A stretch of 64,000 nucleotides of DNA from Pyrenula massariospora (lineage: Eukaryota > Ascomycota > Eurotiomycetes > Pyrenulales > Pyrenulaceae), in the NCBI GenBank assembly GCA_021030905.1, contig JAGFMI010000005.1, forward strand, positions 1,178,001 through 1,242,000, in the 5' to 3' direction. The notes under the pieces were generated by a model. It saw nothing but the letters and a program-made list of their open reading frames with translations. It was not told where the DNA came from and ran no database searches. Made by a program: the position numbers and the translations under genes. How positions within the stretch are numbered: position 1 is the stretch's first letter; every line of letters begins with the position of its first letter. Below are positions 1 through 11,819 of the stretch, one piece after another.

Positions 1-754
1 CTATCGTTCCACCGTTCAATGGTCGAGGTATGAGAGCAGCCCAAGTTCCGTCTTTGTTCTGTCTGGTGACCGTCTTAGGGTACTTGTTGCGCACAAGACA
101 GGTCTGCCCTCTAATTATGCAGGTCTCCGGATCATTGTCGAAATTTCGACCGGAACAATTGATGACGGTTCGTACTCGGCCTAGGCACTCACTTGCAACT
201 TCAAAAGCATCCTTCGCATCGCTGAGCCTCGCTTTGATAACTCTTCCGCCACTTGCAATAAACCTCGATAGCAGCCATGAGCAATAAATGGGGACGTTGA
301 TACAGTATGATGCGTATTCACATCCCCATCGCACACCTGCTGGCAGTTCGTCTTTGTCCATTACCCGAAAACCATCTCCAGGCCCTGCGTACTCGTCTCC
401 AGTCTTCAGGCCAAGGTGGGCATCCTCCGGGCTTTCCAGATACTCGACGCCCTGCAACAGCCCTACGCCAGCTTCGGGTTCGTCCTGCGCAATTCTTTGC
501 ATGATCTTAAACGTCCGCTTGGCAAATTTCTCCTCAGATGTGAGCTGGGAGGTGTGTCCGGGTACGGGGCGGTAGTGGGCACCTGCCCACATCGACGCAT
601 AGTCAGCCGAGGGATTCGGATCGCCGGGGAACTCGGCGGCAACAATGGCTACGCGAGAAGCAGGGTGCTTGTTTCGGAGGAGGTTTGCCGTCGTCAGACC
701 CCAGATACCTGCACCTATGATCACAACCGTCTCTCTGTCTCTTGTCCCCGTCAT
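1..754 (-). CDS. D-amino-acid oxidase (FAD-dependent), C-terminus cut by window edge
   Basis: Oxidises D-amino acids to 2-oxo acids with FAD, giving ammonia and hydrogen peroxide; usually peroxisomal. The start codon is at 754 and the frame stays open through position 2, giving 251 residues without a stop, so the C-terminal third (including any peroxisomal signal) lies outside the window. The N-terminus has a Rossmann dinucleotide-binding motif (VVIIGAGIWG, residues about 10-19), a mid-protein WAGAHYRP stretch like the family's FAD-contact loop, a VINCSGR segment, and ends in IPRPLNGGTI, the characteristic DAO region just before the active-site part. Because its stop lies off the edge it is easily missed as an ORF. 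The family call rests on these motifs; substrate preference (neutral D-amino acids versus D-aspartate) cannot be told from this part. Confidence 0.88.
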   Translation of the reverse strand, partial: MTGTRDRETVVIIGAGIWGLTTANLLRNKHPASRVAIVAAEFPGDPNPSADYASMWAGAHYRPVPGHTSQLTSEEKFAKRTFKIMQRIAQDEPEAGVGLLQGVEYLESPEDAHLGLKTGDEYAGPGDGFRVMDKDELPAGVRWGCEYASYCINVPIYCSWLLSRFIASGGRVIKARLSDAKDAFEVASECLGRVRTVINCSGRNFDNDPETCIIRGQTCLVRNKYPKTVTRQNKDGTWAALIPRPLNGGTI

Positions 755-3700
755 GATGGCGTTTTGTATGGGACCAATGCGGGCCGGCCGTAGTTTAAGA
801 TTGCCTGTGCAGCACGGCGATCGGAGCAATGGAGCCTGGCTCGTCTATTTTTATAGCACCGCGTAGAACATAGAGTATGTGTCCGTTGAGCCGGTAGTAC
901 CAGACAGACACATGCGGGATTTTCTCGGGCGTTGCGAGAATAAGCAGCGAAGGAGAAGCGTTACTCGTTTCTGTTGGGCGAGCGGTGCGGAACGCTTCCC
1001 TTTTCTACCAGTTCTCTACCTACAATAATAGCAACCAATTCACCCTCAGCTCAGCTGCTTATGACCGAGTCTGCGGCTACTCATGCCCATGCAGGATGCC
1101 GATTCTGCCGCCAATCTGGGCTGGGCGGAAAAAAGACGCATATCAATATTTTCGACCCCAACAATTTCTCGATACTACAATATGCCCGATTGATCGTGTG
1201 GCTGAGAACGGGGCGAATGGCGGTAGCGAGACCACGGGGACCTTGATGGACATCATCCATTGTCTTGGGAGCCGGAATTGACGCCACCGTCCCAGACCAT
1301 TGGGCCTGGCTCCCTATATTGGAAGAGATGAATACGATTTTCTACTAGCTTACGAGGCGCGTCGGTTAACGACCGTCTTCATTGCTGCCCCCGGCGCCTC
1401 GCCAGCAACGCCGCGCCACGGACGTAGGGGATAATAGACACACCCCTCGATCATACTTGCATTTCCACCCGCATCTGCGACGATAAGAAGAGACGTACTG
1501 CAAGTTCCGCTCGAAAGGTCGACATGCAAATCTAGGTTCATCTTCGGCGAGTCGCCGGGACAATTTCCTCGGCCGGCGCCCTACCTACAGTATTGTCCCA
1601 ATTTTTCCCAGTATGACGGTGGATACCAAGGATTGGCGCAGGGAACGAAGTACCTACCTTACCTCCCTCGATCCGAATTCAACTTAGCATTGACGGGGAT
1701 AGCGTTGTCTCATAATCCAACCTTCCCCGCCACCTGCTGCTATTACCTCTCGCCCCAAAACATCACGCCTTTCCAGAAGTCTTCATGTATCACCGGCTAG
1801 TGTGCAACGCCCAGAACACAGGCAGCTTCGTACGAAACACGGCTGGGGACCGCGGGCGGGTCCGTCTCAAGACCATGATTGCCGCAACTATGGCTGCTTA
1901 TCCTTGGTCTCCATTAGCAGCATCGGGATCCACGCAGGGATGAAATCCGCCTCCTACATTGTTCTCTGCCAGACGGCTCCGAGGGAAGAGAATGCCTGCA
2001 TAGTCTGAGACTTGGAAAACGATCCACCATGATGTGTCGTCCGCTCATCACCTGCAGCAAAAAGCCTGCCTGATGCGCCTCGGAAACTCGTCCAACGGCG
2101 CGTTCAAGACTTTTCTATCGCTCAACGCTAAGCACCCACTGCTGGGCAACTATTCTTTGCCAAGCGGCGTCTATGGCGATGCAGTACGTAAGTGGGTTGG
2201 TGGCTGTGGGGCCAAACTAGTCAGACTCACACGTGGGAACCGGGTCCGGCGAACCTACTTTCAACGAAGGACGAATGCCCATGAGAGGATGGGCTGCCAC
2301 TGACAGCCGATCCCTTATACAACCAAATCCAACCCCTCCGGCCGCATCTAATATCTGGCTTGAAGGATTGACCTACACTTGTCACATCGCCGCCTCCTTG
2401 TTCCGGCTCTAACGCCGCGTATCACTTGGACCAATTAGACGATGCGAATGCGATTATCCTAGGCTGACTGATCTATCTCCCTTCACATGCTGAATACTCT
2501 ACCGCGCATGCTTCCTCTTCAGGCAATTGACAGAGATGATTGGCACTTCCGTCGGTTTACTGTGTCTGTGGATCCTGTACGCTTCTTTACGGTTGCAGGA
2601 ACCACATTGCCGTTCCCCGAACCCAGCTTGCCACAGCAAAGACCATAAATGGATCCTCCGTTCAGCGTAACGTGTCCTTTCTCCTACGAGTATGTAAAGC
2701 TGCTGCTGTCGGTACGGATCAACGGATGAATCCTTAGCTCCCTACATTGAGTCTTTGAAGTCGAACTTGCCAACGTTCGACGGTGGATTTTCGCAATCTC
2801 CACAGCAATACAATAAACTCCACGTCAATCCTAAAACCCAGTGTCCATTCTGGGATTGGTTATCTATCAGCCCATTACAATCGTACAGTATGTGCTACAA
2901 GCACCCGATATCTCGCCGGCAGACTACCTCCCTTTTATAGCGCCTTCTTGTGAGCTGCTGACTTTTAAGGCTTCAATTGCTCTGTACAAAGATACAGATA
3001 TGGCGATTCTTCTCCTCACTTCCGGAGAATAGCTTCACGTGCCGACCTTCTCAAGTTGTCTTGTTCAAGCTTTTCTGCAAAACCTTAACCTTGACATCCA
3101 CTTTCCCCACTTCTGTCGTGCAAGGAGTTCCATATCCAAGGCTGAAACTTTTCCATGTTAACTAGACCTCTCAAAGACCTTCACCGGCCGATTGACGCCT
3201 CTCTTCACCTCCATACCTTCGGCAGTTATACCAACAGTCGAGAACCCACATTCCCAGCCCGAAATGCAAGAACAAGACCCTCCACTGGATTCCGCCATCG
3301 ACCTCCTCCGCTCTGTCTTACAGGCTCGGCATGGATAATGTGGAGGAACAGTCCAGCGGGACAAGAGATCAAGCTGCCAGGTCTTGATTGCCTTTGCAGT
3401 GGAATATTCATCGAAAGCTTCGACCACATGTTCGCACGATGCTACGTTCACTTGCGACTAATGGTTTCAATGTCTCACCGCCCTTTCGGGTTATCTCCTC
3501 CGAGTTCCATCGTCCAGACCTGTTCTGACCGAAGGGTCTATCACTACTTCTTTATCCGCTTTGGTTGAAGGAACTGGCAGATCCCACTCCAACCCAAGGA
3601 AAATCTATTCCCCTCTACCAAGCAGTGTGTTTGTCTACACCCGTTCCTTGTGACTTCCGGAAAACTCAGCGGTGTCGTCGAGCTCATCGAAAACTTTGTT

Positions 3701-4848
3701 GACTCCTGAATCAAGCGCCTGGCTCCTCCCATGCTTCCCACTTGCAGAGCGTTTCCAGCATACAGTCTTACAGATCACCCAGCCGACCTGTTTACCGCGT
3801 CCAGTAGTGTCTTAACATTTCCCTCGCCGCAGTCTTTTCTAAAGGACCACTTTAAATGACAACGCGCGTCAAGAAGTACGTCTGAAGCACATGTAATTCA
3901 CAGTTATCGGATTGACAATCTTGGCTCCGCGGAGCTCTACTTTTTCATCATCGCAATTCCATACTGCGTCGCCCGCACAGGAGTGATTACAGAGCTGGAC
4001 ACTGCTTTTCCTGATTGAATTCTGCAAAACCAGCATCATCAACTCTCTGTCCGTCTCTCGCTTCTGATAACATCTATTTCTCCAGCAACTTTTCTAGTAT
4101 TCATCACTTTCTCCCCTTAGAATGCTCTCCCCCACATCTTTCCTCTCTTTCCCAAACCCCCTACCTCCTCCCCATCTACACCAAAATCGATCCACACAAG
4201 CCCTCTCCTAGACCCTTTACTTCTCAATGCAACGCTCAGCATGATCCAGCACAAGACAGCAACCCACCCTTCCTCAAACCCGGCTGACCAACCTTCAGAA
4301 TTCCCCGCTTCCTATCGACCTATCCCTTGTGCCGGCGTAAAAGCTCTAAGAACTTAGCCATTTCCGATCAATCCTGATCCGGGGTGTCAAGGACAAAACC
4401 TGGGCTGGCACGGACAAGAATGAGTGGTTGTTGTCAATGGGGTGTTTACACCAGAATAGGGTATGGTGACTAGATCACGTTCTTGATCTCTGAGATGTAG
4501 TTGTTGTTCTACCTATATCTTCCCTTCCGCAGTCGTAAAGTCGCCGTGCGAAAAGAACGCACTGTGTCATCAGGTAACGCGTCCAGCCGCTCATTCACGG
4601 TGGTGGCGGCTCGATATGGTGTGGTGGTACGGTGGACCTGGGTAGGTAAGTCGAGAAAGTAGTGGCGATCTTAGCTTAGGAGGATGTGCCCCTATCGAAG
4701 ACACTTCGTAAGTAAATGTGCAAATCGCGAGATCAAGGAGTTTCAAGGATCTGTTCATGACTCCTTGTCTTACGTCAGCTTCGCATGCGATAGCGGAAAA
4801 AGCATCTCATTTCCATTCGGCTAATGCTATGGATGATACAATATAGCT
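755..4848. other. Gene-poor intergenic stretch, about 4.1 kb
   Basis: It lies between the oxidase start and the 3' end of the PDH E1 alpha gene. Short open frames occur on both strands (the longest, 3155-3568, is 137 codons), but none shows a recognisable domain, signal peptide or consistent splicing. The stretch 4015-4290 is pyrimidine-rich on the plus strand. No direct terminal repeats, tRNA or other structure was seen. Confidence 0.5.
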
Positions 4849-6323
4849 TCATACACTCCGTGTCCCACGGCCACCGCCCCCGTCTTCAGGAACGTGAACA
4901 CCCTGCGAAATCGGCGCCCGATCATGCGCTCCTACTGCACTATCCGCCCTCTTCTCCAGCCCACCCTTCGGATAGTAGTAATTCTCATCCGGCGTCCTGC
5001 CCCTCGTGAACGCCGGCTCGCTTCCCCGGACGTAAATATCTTCGAACAGAATATCTGGGGTCGGATCCGGGACAGCCATGTTCTCGGCCTGCGCGACTTC
5101 ATCGTCGACGTACGATCGCGCCTCCTTGTCGATCTGCTTCAGCTCGTCTTCGGTCGTCACGCTCCAGTCGAGGAGCTTCTGTTTCAGGCCGGCGATGGGG
5201 TCGTTGGTGCTGCGCATGCGCTGGATTTCTTCACGGGTGCGGTAGGTTGTGCCGGGGTCGGACATGGAGTGGCCGCCATAACGGTAGGTGACGTATTCGT
5301 AGACGAGGGGCCCATTTCCGGATTTGGTGTATTCTTTGCCGTATTGGACGGCGGCTTTGACGGCGAGGATGTCCATGCCGTTCACTTTGAGGCCGGGGAT
5401 GTATTGGCCGCGTTTGTAGTATTCTGTCAGGGCGGCGGCACGAGCGGCGGAAGTTCCCATGCCATACTTGTTGTTTTCGCAGCCGAATATGACAGGGAGG
5501 TTCCACAGCTTGGCCATGTTGAAGGCCTCAAAGACTTGGCCTTGGTTGCTGGCGCCGTCACCGTAGAGACAGATGGTTGTGTTCTCGGTGTTTGTATATT
5601 GATTTGCGAAGGCGATCCCAGCACCAATCGGGACTTGTGCTCCGACTATACCATTCCCGCCATAAAAGCCCTTCGCGAACATGTGCATACTCCCTCCCTT
5701 GCCGTAGGCGATGCCATGGCGGCGGCCAAGCAGTTCACCGATGATGGATTTCACGGTGCCACCGCGCATGAGGGCGAAGCCGTGACAGCGATAGGCAGTA
5801 ATGAGGTGATCTTCTTTCGTGATAGCATGTTCGATACCTGCAGCGACTGCTTCTTGGCCAGTGGAAAGATGGCAGAAGCCGCGGATTTTTTTTTCTTTGT
5901 AGAGGCGGTCGGCGGCCATTTCCATGCGTCTATTGTCATCCAATTAGCCAAAATCTTTCGAGCTTCAAATCGATGCTGCTGACCTTATTGACACCATATC
6001 GAAATACATCCGCTTTAACTCTTTCTTAGTCGTCTCAAGGGTATAAGGAGGGGGGTCGAGCTCGTAGGTTTCAAAGCTCTCATCCGAGAGCCGGACACTG
6101 AATGGTTTGTCATCTTCCTACAGTAGAGTTAATATGAGCAAGTGGCCAAATGAATTCCTGTTTGGTATCTCAATTGACTTTTCTGGGAGCTTACTGTTGG
6201 AACCTCATCTTTGATGTCCGAACTTGCAGCGTCCGTCGTGACAGTTCTCCTGAATAAGCTGAGAGCCTGCGGCTTCGACAACGCGCTCCGAGCCGGCGCC
6301 CTCCAAAGCCCCCTCGACAACAT
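4849..6323 (-). CDS. PDA1: Pyruvate dehydrogenase E1 component subunit alpha
   Basis: Thiamine-diphosphate-dependent decarboxylation of pyruvate in the mitochondrial matrix, feeding acetyl units to E2 of the pyruvate dehydrogenase complex; works as a heterotetramer with E1 beta. Exons on the minus strand: 6323-6195, 6117-5984 and 5929-4849, with GT-AG introns of 77 and 54 nt; all phases close, giving 447 residues. The N-terminus is an Arg/Ser-rich mitochondrial presequence (MLSRGLWRAPARSALSK). The thiamine-diphosphate motif GDGASNQG begins near residue 211 with its partner ENNKYG downstream, and the phosphorylation-loop region YRYGGHSMSDPGTTYRT is present. Homologues usually end just after ENYYY; here the frame runs on for 40 more residues, Gly/Arg-rich at the end, which is odd. 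It is divergent from the LPMO-like gene. Confidence 0.96.
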
Positions 6324-7128
6324 GCTTGATGATCTGGTTGTTGGGGATAGTGTTGGAGTTTGCTGCGTTCGAGGTATTTTCTGGCGAGCCCAAGCTCCGA
6401 TGCCAAGCGTCGCATTTCGCCGAGTATTCGGAATCTATGCTCCGGGCAGTCCCGTTTGGTTTAGCGTTCACGTGACAGCCCAGGAGCTAGCACTCATGCC
6501 CTAATAGCCATTTTGGGAACCCCCCCGGCAAACCTGCCCCTAGCCAGCCGAAACAGGCCCCAAGTCACGCAATTTGTTTGAAACTTCATAAACAACTCTG
6601 ACCATTGAGTGATCTCGCTTCCCAGATCCAATATCTCCACCACTCTCCGCTCTTCTCCCTACCTGATTAATTTTATCGAGGCTCTGTCGGAAGATTGCCT
6701 ATTGGTTGTCTTTCAAGTCGGTGCCTCTGTCCTTGACTCTTCATCTAGGGTTTTTGGAGATCATGGCTTTCCGGTGCTTCGTCATCATATCTGTGAAACA
6801 ACCTTACGTTTTTTCGCCTCGATAGCTTCCATCACCGATGGAGAAGAACACCCAACGGCTGGCCGAGGCCCCCTCCCTCATTTCCCATGTTCTCCGAAGG
6901 TTTGGTATAAGATGGAAGGTAGGTGACTGTTGTAATGTTTATCTTTGATTCTATACCGCTTGAATTTTTTCTTGAGTTCCTGCATTGGTCTTTGACCGTT
7001 CGCTCGTTAACCTCATATTCTTTGCCGGCTGAGCCCGTTCGCATTCTTTTACATACTTCAAACCCCTCAGGTTCAGGCACTTACCCAAATTTCCATTCGT
7101 TCCATCTTTTCAGGAGGCTCAAAGCACC
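6324..7128. promoter_or_regulatory. Divergent intergenic region, PDA1 / LPMO-like gene
   Basis: 805 bp separate two start codons pointing away from each other, so it must hold both promoters. No specific operator could be assigned. Short frames inside it (for example 6609-6926) have no recognisable product and probably reflect leader sequence. Confidence 0.45.
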
Positions 7129-8232
7129 ATGAAGTCTACCACCTTTGCGTTCGGTGCGGCGAATTTGGCCGCGATGGTCTCCGCCCATGGCATGCTCACC
7201 TCTCCGAAGCCGCGTGCTCCAGGTCAAGCAATGGCTGCCGCTTGCGGTCAGCAGATGTTCAACAATCAGGCCGCAGACTCCTACGGAAACATACAAGGCG
7301 AGCTCCAGGTCACCAATGGTCAGAGCGACTACAACGCTGCAGCATGTAACGTCTGGGTCTGCAAAGGCTACAAGTATGAAGACAATACCGACAAAGTCCA
7401 GACCTACAGTGTTGGCGATGTGGTTCCCATGACATTTGATATTCGCGCTCCCCACGACGGAGTTGCAAACGTATCCATTGTGACATCGGATGGTGTTGCT
7501 GTCTCCCAGCCTCTCATCTCGTTCTCGGATTTCGCTAGTAATGCAGTGCCAATCCAAGCCTCGCAGACATCTTTCTCGATCACCATACCGGATGTGGGCG
7601 ATGCCTGCAATACCGCCGGCAACTGTGTGATCCAGCACTTCTGGGTATGGTTCCTCCCCAAAAGTTCTTCAATTCAACGAAGACTAACCTTATTGCAGGA
7701 CGCTCGGAGCATCGACCAGACCTACGAGTCCTGCGTTGATGTTGTGATTGGAGGTTCCTCATCTGGGGGCAAGCCACCTGTGAACTCGTCCTCCAGCGCC
7801 GCGCCATCCAGCTCTACTCCAGTCGTCTCCGCTTCATCAGCCTCTGCTCCGGTAGCAACCTCCTCAAGCCTTTCACTTTCAGCTTCCGCCTCCACCGCCC
7901 CTACTATCAGCGTACCGTCTCTTCCCATCTCCGCAAACTCAACCTCCACCAAGAAGCCGTGCGGTACGAAGCCTACCGGTGTTGGTTCTCTGCCTTCCGG
8001 TGGCTTCCCAACTGGTGGAGTGCCCATCGGCACCGGCTTCCCTTCCACGCTGTCTACTGTGGCTGTCCCGACCTCGTCGACGCCTGCCATACCATCAGAG
8101 ACACCTGGCACATCTTCTGGTGCGGGAGACGGAGCCGGTACAGGAACGTCCACCGGAGACAGTTCCATTGACCAGCTAATTGCGCTGATCCTGCAGCTTA
8201 TCTCAGAGCTTTCTGGACAGAGCAGCTCTTAG
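7129..8232 (+). CDS. Secreted LPMO-like protein with Ser/Thr-rich tail
   Basis: Likely extracellular, copper-binding, lytic polysaccharide monooxygenase-like (chitin-binding type 4 / LPMO_10-like family, from memory). A signal peptide (MKSTTFAFGAANLAAMVSA) is followed directly by His, the N-terminal histidine expected of a copper brace; a second candidate histidine lies in IRAPHDGV. Paired cysteines (ACGQQMF, CNVWVC, DACNTAGNC, YESCVDV) suggest a disulfide-bonded beta-sandwich. A 54-nt intron at 7645-7698 (GTATGG donor, CTAAC branch-like site, TTGCAG acceptor) is in frame and stop-free; removing it restores HFWDARSIDQTYESC, the arrangement I recall from relatives, and gives 349 residues. The C-terminal half is low-complexity Ser/Thr/Pro, ending in a short amphipathic LIALILQLI segment. 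Substrate is not inferable. Confidence 0.85.
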   Translation: MKSTTFAFGAANLAAMVSAHGMLTSPKPRAPGQAMAAACGQQMFNNQAADSYGNIQGELQVTNGQSDYNAAACNVWVCKGYKYEDNTDKVQTYSVGDVVPMTFDIRAPHDGVANVSIVTSDGVAVSQPLISFSDFASNAVPIQASQTSFSITIPDVGDACNTAGNCVIQHFWVWFLPKSSSIQRRLTLLQDARSIDQTYESCVDVVIGGSSSGGKPPVNSSSSAAPSSSTPVVSASSASAPVATSSSLSLSASASTAPTISVPSLPISANSTSTKKPCGTKPTGVGSLPSGGFPTGGVPIGTGFPSTLSTVAVPTSSTPAIPSETPGTSSGAGDGAGTGTSTGDSSIDQLIALILQLISELSGQSSS

Positions 8233-9481
8233 ACTGTCTACGTCCAGCAAGTTTCAAAGGGGAGAGTTCTCCATTCGCTTGTGGATTCGCTTCTTGTGTA
8301 TAGATTAAAAGATTTGTAGATAAATATGAAACTTTCTTGAAGCATCTCTGTACGTGCTGAGATGGTGCAGCCTCGACCAGAATAGCGAAATCCATGCTTG
8401 AATTCTATATATATCGCTAAATCAGTCCCAGAAGCACTCGTCGCCTCCAGGTAAGGATAGTTTTCTGGGAAGCATTGTGAGGTTCAAATCTTAATAGATT
8501 TGTCCTCCCGGATGCCTGCAAAAGTCCTTGCGTCAAGTTGTCATGCACCTACAATCTTGCCTTGAAATTTCGAAATAGAACTTTGAAAATTGAACACATC
8601 GGCACATATAGAAGCGACACAGGTTGCTTGAAAGGGGTAATATTATTGCAAGAAATATTCCGATAGACTCGTTACAAGACGGTCTTTCATATGGATAGAA
8701 CAATGTTCGCGGACAAAGAGCGCACGTTCTGTGCGACTTGGCAAGGCCACAATCAGAAGAAGTCATGCGAATCAATTCGAATTGAAGGGTGAAAGATGCT
8801 CAGCTCAATGCTTTTCAGGGTGTCCTGTAGCTTTAGCAGAGCGCAGGTTCATCCAGCTTCCTGTCATCAACATCTTGTGTTTTAGGTTTCAGACTTTCTC
8901 GAGATACAAATGCTCCGTAGACTTAAAATGAGCTTAGCTTAAATCTTACTCGGCTCGAGATAGCTTAAACAAGTAATGGTTGCGATCGGTCTAGCACAAC
9001 CCTAGGTGTCCTGATGTCGGATGCCTGAGGCTTCTAGTATTGCGGAAACATCTCCGTGCATTTCCAAAGATTCAGACTGACACAAAAGACAAATGGCAGG
9101 GCAGACGGTCAGCATAATGTAAGCTTCATGTTGGTGGAGGATGGGGAGGGCACGTTGAAAAGCTATGGTTCTCGGCGGAACTTCTCGTGACTGCGAACTC
9201 AGATGAAACAAGACCACCCAATTTCCCAGTCAGGTATACGTATAGCTCATGGAAGACATAGACCTATGTTGAGAGTAGTTGGAGCCATGTTGAATCAAAA
9301 CAATGTTCGATTCTGTTGACAGTCTTCCTGCGCTAAGTTGGGTAAGAGAACTCCTTTTTGATGCAAGAAGGACAAATATAGAGACAGCGGCTCAAACCTC
9401 CAACTCCTTTGCTAAACAAATGCTAGGTTAGAGGTAGAGAGGGCGATATATAAGTCGGAGTTGGGCAGCGAAGAGCTTCCT
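8233..9481. other. Intergenic, 1.25 kb
   Basis: 3' flanks of two convergent genes. AT-richer than its surroundings, with several short frames and no recognisable product. Nothing else seen. Confidence 0.5.
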
Positions 9482-11249
9482 TCAATCCACACCTGCATAA
9501 AGATCTACTACAATGTTGATGGCTGCAACCAAGATCTCCGCCGCAATCAAAACAATAACTGGAAATCATATCGTCAGCCCAATATGTCAAATAGTTCAAG
9601 CCTGGAGATAATCAAGTGCACTTACCAATCCATTCCAAGACCTCCCCATGCCTTCGACTTCCTTGCTCTCTCAGCACAGCAAGTAGATCTGCAATGACAT
9701 CCAATCTCTCTGTGAGTAACTGCACACGCTGGTTGATCTCCAAGTAGCTCCTGACCGCACCATAAATGGGTTCGAGTTGTGGTTCCGACCACATCAATTC
9801 GGGGCTGTCAAGCACAGAACCCTGGAGATGGATATTTATTTTCAAGATAAAAAGGTTTCCCATTTGTTGATTTAGCTGTTTCCTCGTTAGATTAATAGAG
9901 CCAGTGTCCGCGATAACAGCAGGCAGCGGGGAAGTCGTCTCGATTGTAGTCGAAACTAGGTCCTCAAATAGCGATGTCTTGACAGATTGGCTAAGTGCGT
10001 GAGAGATGGCAAGCTTGATCATGTTGTTTTTGGGTTCACGGAGAGAGATGAAATCATTGTATATTCGCGCTTGGTACTCTTTGGTGTAATAAAAGTTGAA
10101 ATTCTCAACCTGCGTAGAGACTGGATCAAGCGGCTCTTCGGCGAATTTGGCCATGTCCTTGAGGAAACGTTCCTCTTGTTTAGGGGTCATGCCCCAGATT
10201 ACAACCGTGCCATAGTCGTAGACAAAGACCTCGGGAATCTCTACGGTTGTAGAGAAGTCAGTAGCTGGAGAGTCGTTCGTGAACGGTTGAGGATTGAATT
10301 CCGCGGCGCTGTCTGCGATAATGTCAGGAGGTGTAAAGCTTGGCTGGTTGGTAAGCTGGTCTGGGCTGTCGTGCAGATCAATCAGGTCCCCTCGGCGTTG
10401 CGCGGTGTTATCCTCGACTTCAACGGCAGAATCTGAATATCGGCGATCATGCCGGGTTTTCCTTGATGGTGGAGAGGATATACGAGGCTTTCGGGCCTCT
10501 TTTATTTGAGGAGGTGGGGAGGCAATACGCGTGAGACGTTCCTCGGCAGGGCTGTGATCTCTTTCATCATCTGGGCTTGTGGCTTTCCTGCCTGTCTTCT
10601 TGAAGAACTCATAGTCATACGGAGAGTACAAACATTCGTCAAATCTTTTCGGGTTCGCACCCCGTGTTTTTGCCCGAGACTTCATAAATCTCATGATCCC
10701 ATCGAGCCGATATTGGCTTGCGGTACAATACGCAGACACGCGTGGGAGCCTATCTCTATCTGCCTTGCCCAATCTTGCAGCATCCCTCCTCGCTGTTGGG
10801 TCTTTGATTCGTGTGAATTGCGCATAGACGTCCCGTCCGCTTTCTTCGTCTGGTCCCTCCTCCGCAGTCTCTGGATTGGGGAGCAGCTTAAGCTTCTGTG
10901 TGTTCTTGCTTGTCCGTTGAGCTCCGACTTTCGGGAGAGATACCTGTGGTTGTAGATTTGCGAGTGGAGCTCCATGACTATTTCTTCTCCGGAGTTTGCT
11001 GTTAATGGCGGAGAGCATCGGCTGGCTGGTGGCAGCATTGTGAGTTGCGGCGATCGTCTGGGAAGAACTCGAAACTGGGCGCAACGGTGGGCCCGTCGCC
11101 GAGGCTCCATTGGCAGTATTGATTGTAGTGAGAGGGTTGAAGGTGACGGTTCGTGGAGGCTTGAGAGCTTGCCGTGACGTAGTGCTGATGGATCCAAAGG
11201 ACTGGTGCCGAGGCAGTAGAGGAGCCGCCTCTGTCCTTGGAGAGGCCAT
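9482..11249 (-). CDS. DUF155 / RMND1-family membrane protein (Sif2/Rmd-like)
   Basis: Family of fungal proteins related to yeast Rmd1/Rmd8 and human RMND1; molecular function poorly known, often membrane-anchored. Exon 1 is 11249-9626 (541 codons plus one base), intron 9625-9559 (GTAAGT...CAG, 67 nt), exon 2 is 9558-9482; total 566 residues. The first 240 residues are low complexity (Ser/Pro/Arg). The DUF155 core follows: VFVYDYGTVVIWGMT near residue 350, FYYTKEYQARIYNDFISL, then a long helical region (EINQRVQLLTERLDVIADLL). The last exon supplies IVLIAAEILVAAINIVVDLY, a C-terminal membrane helix found at this place in relatives, which supports the splice. Without the intron the protein would end early in GKCT. 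Confidence 0.9.
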
Positions 11250-11819
11250 GATACTAGATGGAAGGCCACAAAATGCAGGATTCGGTGGCTCGGGTTAAAT
11301 GACAGACTGAACGAGTTGGCTGCAGGTCGTATGGCATGGTTGTAGACGAGTGACTTCAAGTTTCCCTCGGGATGGGCATCTGGAATACTCAAGGAGGAAA
11401 GGGTCCCGGCAGCTTGGGGCTGGAGGGCGCCGGCAGCACGAAGCTCGGACCCTAAACAGGTACTTCCAGGGGTGTAGAGACCTTGTGGGTGGGCAAGGTA
11501 CACCTTGACGGACCTGGACGCGGTCCCTTAATAATCCGCTCCGTCCTTCCCATGAATACGAAGCACGATACCTACCATTGAAAAGCCAAAACCATGAAAA
11601 GAGGTCAGATTCCTGGCTACCAAAATTCACCTTGAGAAGCAGCCACGACCGCGATCCTGTCCTTTGGCAAAATTCTGTTGCTTTTCCACCATCCGTTCGA
11701 CCAGATTCCAATTCAAACAGCACCAAGTACACTATCAGAGGTAGCCAGGTGGCCGATGCTTGCTATCCAAAATCATAATTCAATCTATGTGTTTTGATGT
11801 TTAAACTGCACCCGCTATC
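11250..11819. promoter_or_regulatory. Divergent intergenic region, DUF155 gene / INO80F-like gene
   Basis: 570 bp between two outward-facing start codons; it must carry both promoters. Overlapping short frames on both strands have no recognisable product. No specific site assigned. Confidence 0.4.

Noticed and set aside
3155-3568. 137-codon plus-strand frame, with coding-like pieces in neighbouring frames.
   Set aside because: No domain recognised and the pieces do not join through consistent splice sites.
4894-5982. 362-codon plus-strand frame antisense to PDH E1 alpha.
   Set aside because: Shadow of the strongly conserved minus-strand gene; no independent features.
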